From: an uncultured bacterium
GTDB taxonomy: Bacteria; Planctomycetota; Phycisphaerae; Phycisphaerales; SM1A02
Direction of reading: 5' to 3'
Length of the DNA: 64,000 nt
NCBI GenBank assembly: GCA_903919715.1
Contig: CAIXJC010000024.1
Coordinates: 62,001-126,000 of the forward strand
In this document: piece by piece, positions 62,931 to 64,000 of the stretch
How positions within the stretch are numbered: the stretch's first letter is position 1
Layout of the letters: each line of letters starts with the position of its first letter
The notes under the pieces: generated by a model
What the model saw: the letters and a program-made list of their open reading frames with translations, nothing else
Database searches by the model: none
Told to the model about the DNA's origin: nothing
Made by a program: the position numbers and the translations under genes

Positions 62931-64000
62931 ATGAACGAAACGCAGTCATCGTCGCAAGGCAGTTTTCACCAGAATAAGGATCACTATCAGCAAAAAGGCC
63001 GTCGTCGTCGACGACGCGGCGGCGGTGGTGGCGGCGGTGGTGGCGGCGGAGGAGGCGGCGGAGGAGGCGGAGGTTTCAACGGGCACCAATCGATGAGTTC
63101 ATTCCCTGCGGGAGCGATTCCAAGCGATGAGCAGCTTGAAGCCGAATTGGCCGCACTTGAATTGGAAATCAAGGAGCGCAAGAAGCCAGCCAAGAAGGGC
63201 GATAAGGGAGACAAGGGAGACAAGGGAGAAGTTGATTTCGCAGGTCTTCAGAAAATGACCACTGAAGAGCTCTTGAAAGAAGCGAAAAAGCTTGGCCTCG
63301 AGGATAAATCAGGTCTGCCGAATCATCGCTTGGTCTTTGAGATTCTCAAGGCTCGCGCTTTGGCAGAGGGTTTGATGATCGCCGAGGGTTCGTTGGACAT
63401 CATGCCAGAAGGATTTGGTTTTCTACGCAGCGCCGAATACTCCTATTTAGCCTGCGAAGACGATGTCTATATCAGTGCAAGTCACATTCGAAAGCTTGGA
63501 TTACGCCGCGGCCAAACCGTTCGCGGACTCATTCGCGCCCCGAAGGAGCAAGAATTGTTCTTCGTTCTCCTTCGTGTTGATGCGGTCAATGGACGTGATC
63601 CGGCGACCGTTCATTCGCTTCCTATCTTTGAGAATCTGACGCCGCTCCATCCAAATGCCCGCATCCACTTGGAGATGTTGAGTCAACCAACACGCATCGA
63701 GCCGCGAGTCATCGATATGGTCACGCCATTTGGATTCGGGCAACGCGGTTTGATTGTTGCTCCGCCGCGCACTGGAAAGACCGTGATTCTTCAACAAATC
63801 GCCAATGCGATTGCGACAAATCACCCCGACGTTCACACGATTGTTCTATTGATCGATGAACGGCCTGAAGAAGTCACCGATTTCAAACGCAACACGCCAA
63901 CGCGAGTCGAAGTTGTCGCAAGCACGTTTGATGAAGAAGCGTCTCGTCATATTCAAGTTGCCGAAATGGTGATTGAAAAAGCGCGACGCATGGTTGAGTG
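62931..64000 (+). CDS. rho: Transcription termination factor Rho, 5' part
   Basis: Rho is a hexameric RNA helicase that ends transcription. The visible 356 codons run off the right edge. After a short polar start there is an Arg6 run and a run of 19 glycines (about 30-48), then KKGDKGDKGDKGE, the Rho N-terminal helical domain (LQKMTTEELLKEAKKLGL), the RNA-binding cold-shock-like domain (GSLDIMPEGFGFLRSAEYSY), and the start of the ATPase with P-loop APPRTGKT and LLIDERPEEVTDF. The ATG at 62931 has only a weak upstream TGGA. The Gly run is encoded by mixed GGC/GGT/GGA codons. Confidence 0.95.
   Translation, partial: MNETQSSSQGSFHQNKDHYQQKGRRRRRRGGGGGGGGGGGGGGGGGGGFNGHQSMSSFPAGAIPSDEQLEAELAALELEIKERKKPAKKGDKGDKGDKGEVDFAGLQKMTTEELLKEAKKLGLEDKSGLPNHRLVFEILKARALAEGLMIAEGSLDIMPEGFGFLRSAEYSYLACEDDVYISASHIRKLGLRRGQTVRGLIRAPKEQELFFVLLRVDAVNGRDPATVHSLPIFENLTPLHPNARIHLEMLSQPTRIEPRVIDMVTPFGFGQRGLIVAPPRTGKTVILQQIANAIATNHPDVHTIVLLIDERPEEVTDFKRNTPTRVEVVASTFDEEASRHIQVAEMVIEKARRMVE

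Noticed and set aside
1-64000. CRISPR arrays, tRNA or rRNA genes, insertion sequences, prophage
   Set aside because: No regularly spaced repeats, transposase or integrase genes, or tRNA-like or rRNA-like segments were recognised by eye; a covariance-model scan could still find a small RNA.

Overview
The window looks like a chromosomal segment of a planctomycete, most likely class Phycisphaerae. Reasons: secreted proteins ending in dockerin-like repeats of the D-x-N-x-D-G-x-V-D-G type, a giant beta-propeller/HEAT/PA14/cytochrome c dehydrogenase typical of the PVC superphylum, a very long signal peptidase I, two secreted GH29 fucosidases, and weak or absent Shine-Dalgarno sites before many genes. 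The taxonomic call is inference; no rRNA gene is present. I recognised no tRNA, rRNA, IS element, phage gene or CRISPR array.

Layout. (1) 0-2.5 kb: parB with a perfect parS palindrome just before its start and two 14/16 parS-like sites nearby, then a small ORF and a secreted YceI protein behind a 7-codon leader. (2) 2.5-12.1 kb: a long minus-strand run of housekeeping genes read gpmI, caspase-fold-like protein, der, ricT, lepB, EamA transporter, membrane protein, xylA. (3) 12.1-22.7 kb: PLP-binding YggS protein and tmk (+), gmk (-), an HTH-like/TPR protein and a small secreted protein (+), lpd (-), a phosphoesterase, yidC, mnmE and a hot-dog thioesterase (+). (4) 22.6-41 kb: dciA (DUF721), an ABC ATPase, an MFS exporter, a TlpA-like thioredoxin, two convergent GH29 fucosidases, an unknown 290-aa protein, an FG-GAP/dockerin protein, a duplicated-domain lipoprotein, a flippase, the 1265-aa dehydrogenase-like protein and a second dockerin protein. 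(5) 40.7-60.6 kb: an exopolysaccharide locus with GDP-L-fucose synthesis (gmd, fcl), methyltransferase, Wzy-like polymerase, Wzx-like flippase, several glycosyltransferases including a fused two-domain enzyme, Gfo/Idh/MocA oxidoreductases, wecB, heparinase II/III-like protein and a WcaF-like acetyltransferase. (6) 60.5-64 kb: cysS, coaE and the 5' part of rho, which runs off the right edge.

How it fits together. parB/parS, yidC-mnmE and dciA lie within 23 kb, a set often found near the chromosome origin, so the left part may be origin-proximal (inference). The right half supports building and exporting a probably fucose-containing polysaccharide, while the two fucosidases in the middle could remove fucose from similar or foreign glycans. 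The observations I rate most worth a second look are the His/Cys caspase-fold-like protein inside the der-gpmI run, the lectin-like insertion in signal peptidase I, the cluster of parS-like sites, the fused glycosyltransferase, and the Arg6-Gly19 tract at the Rho N-terminus.
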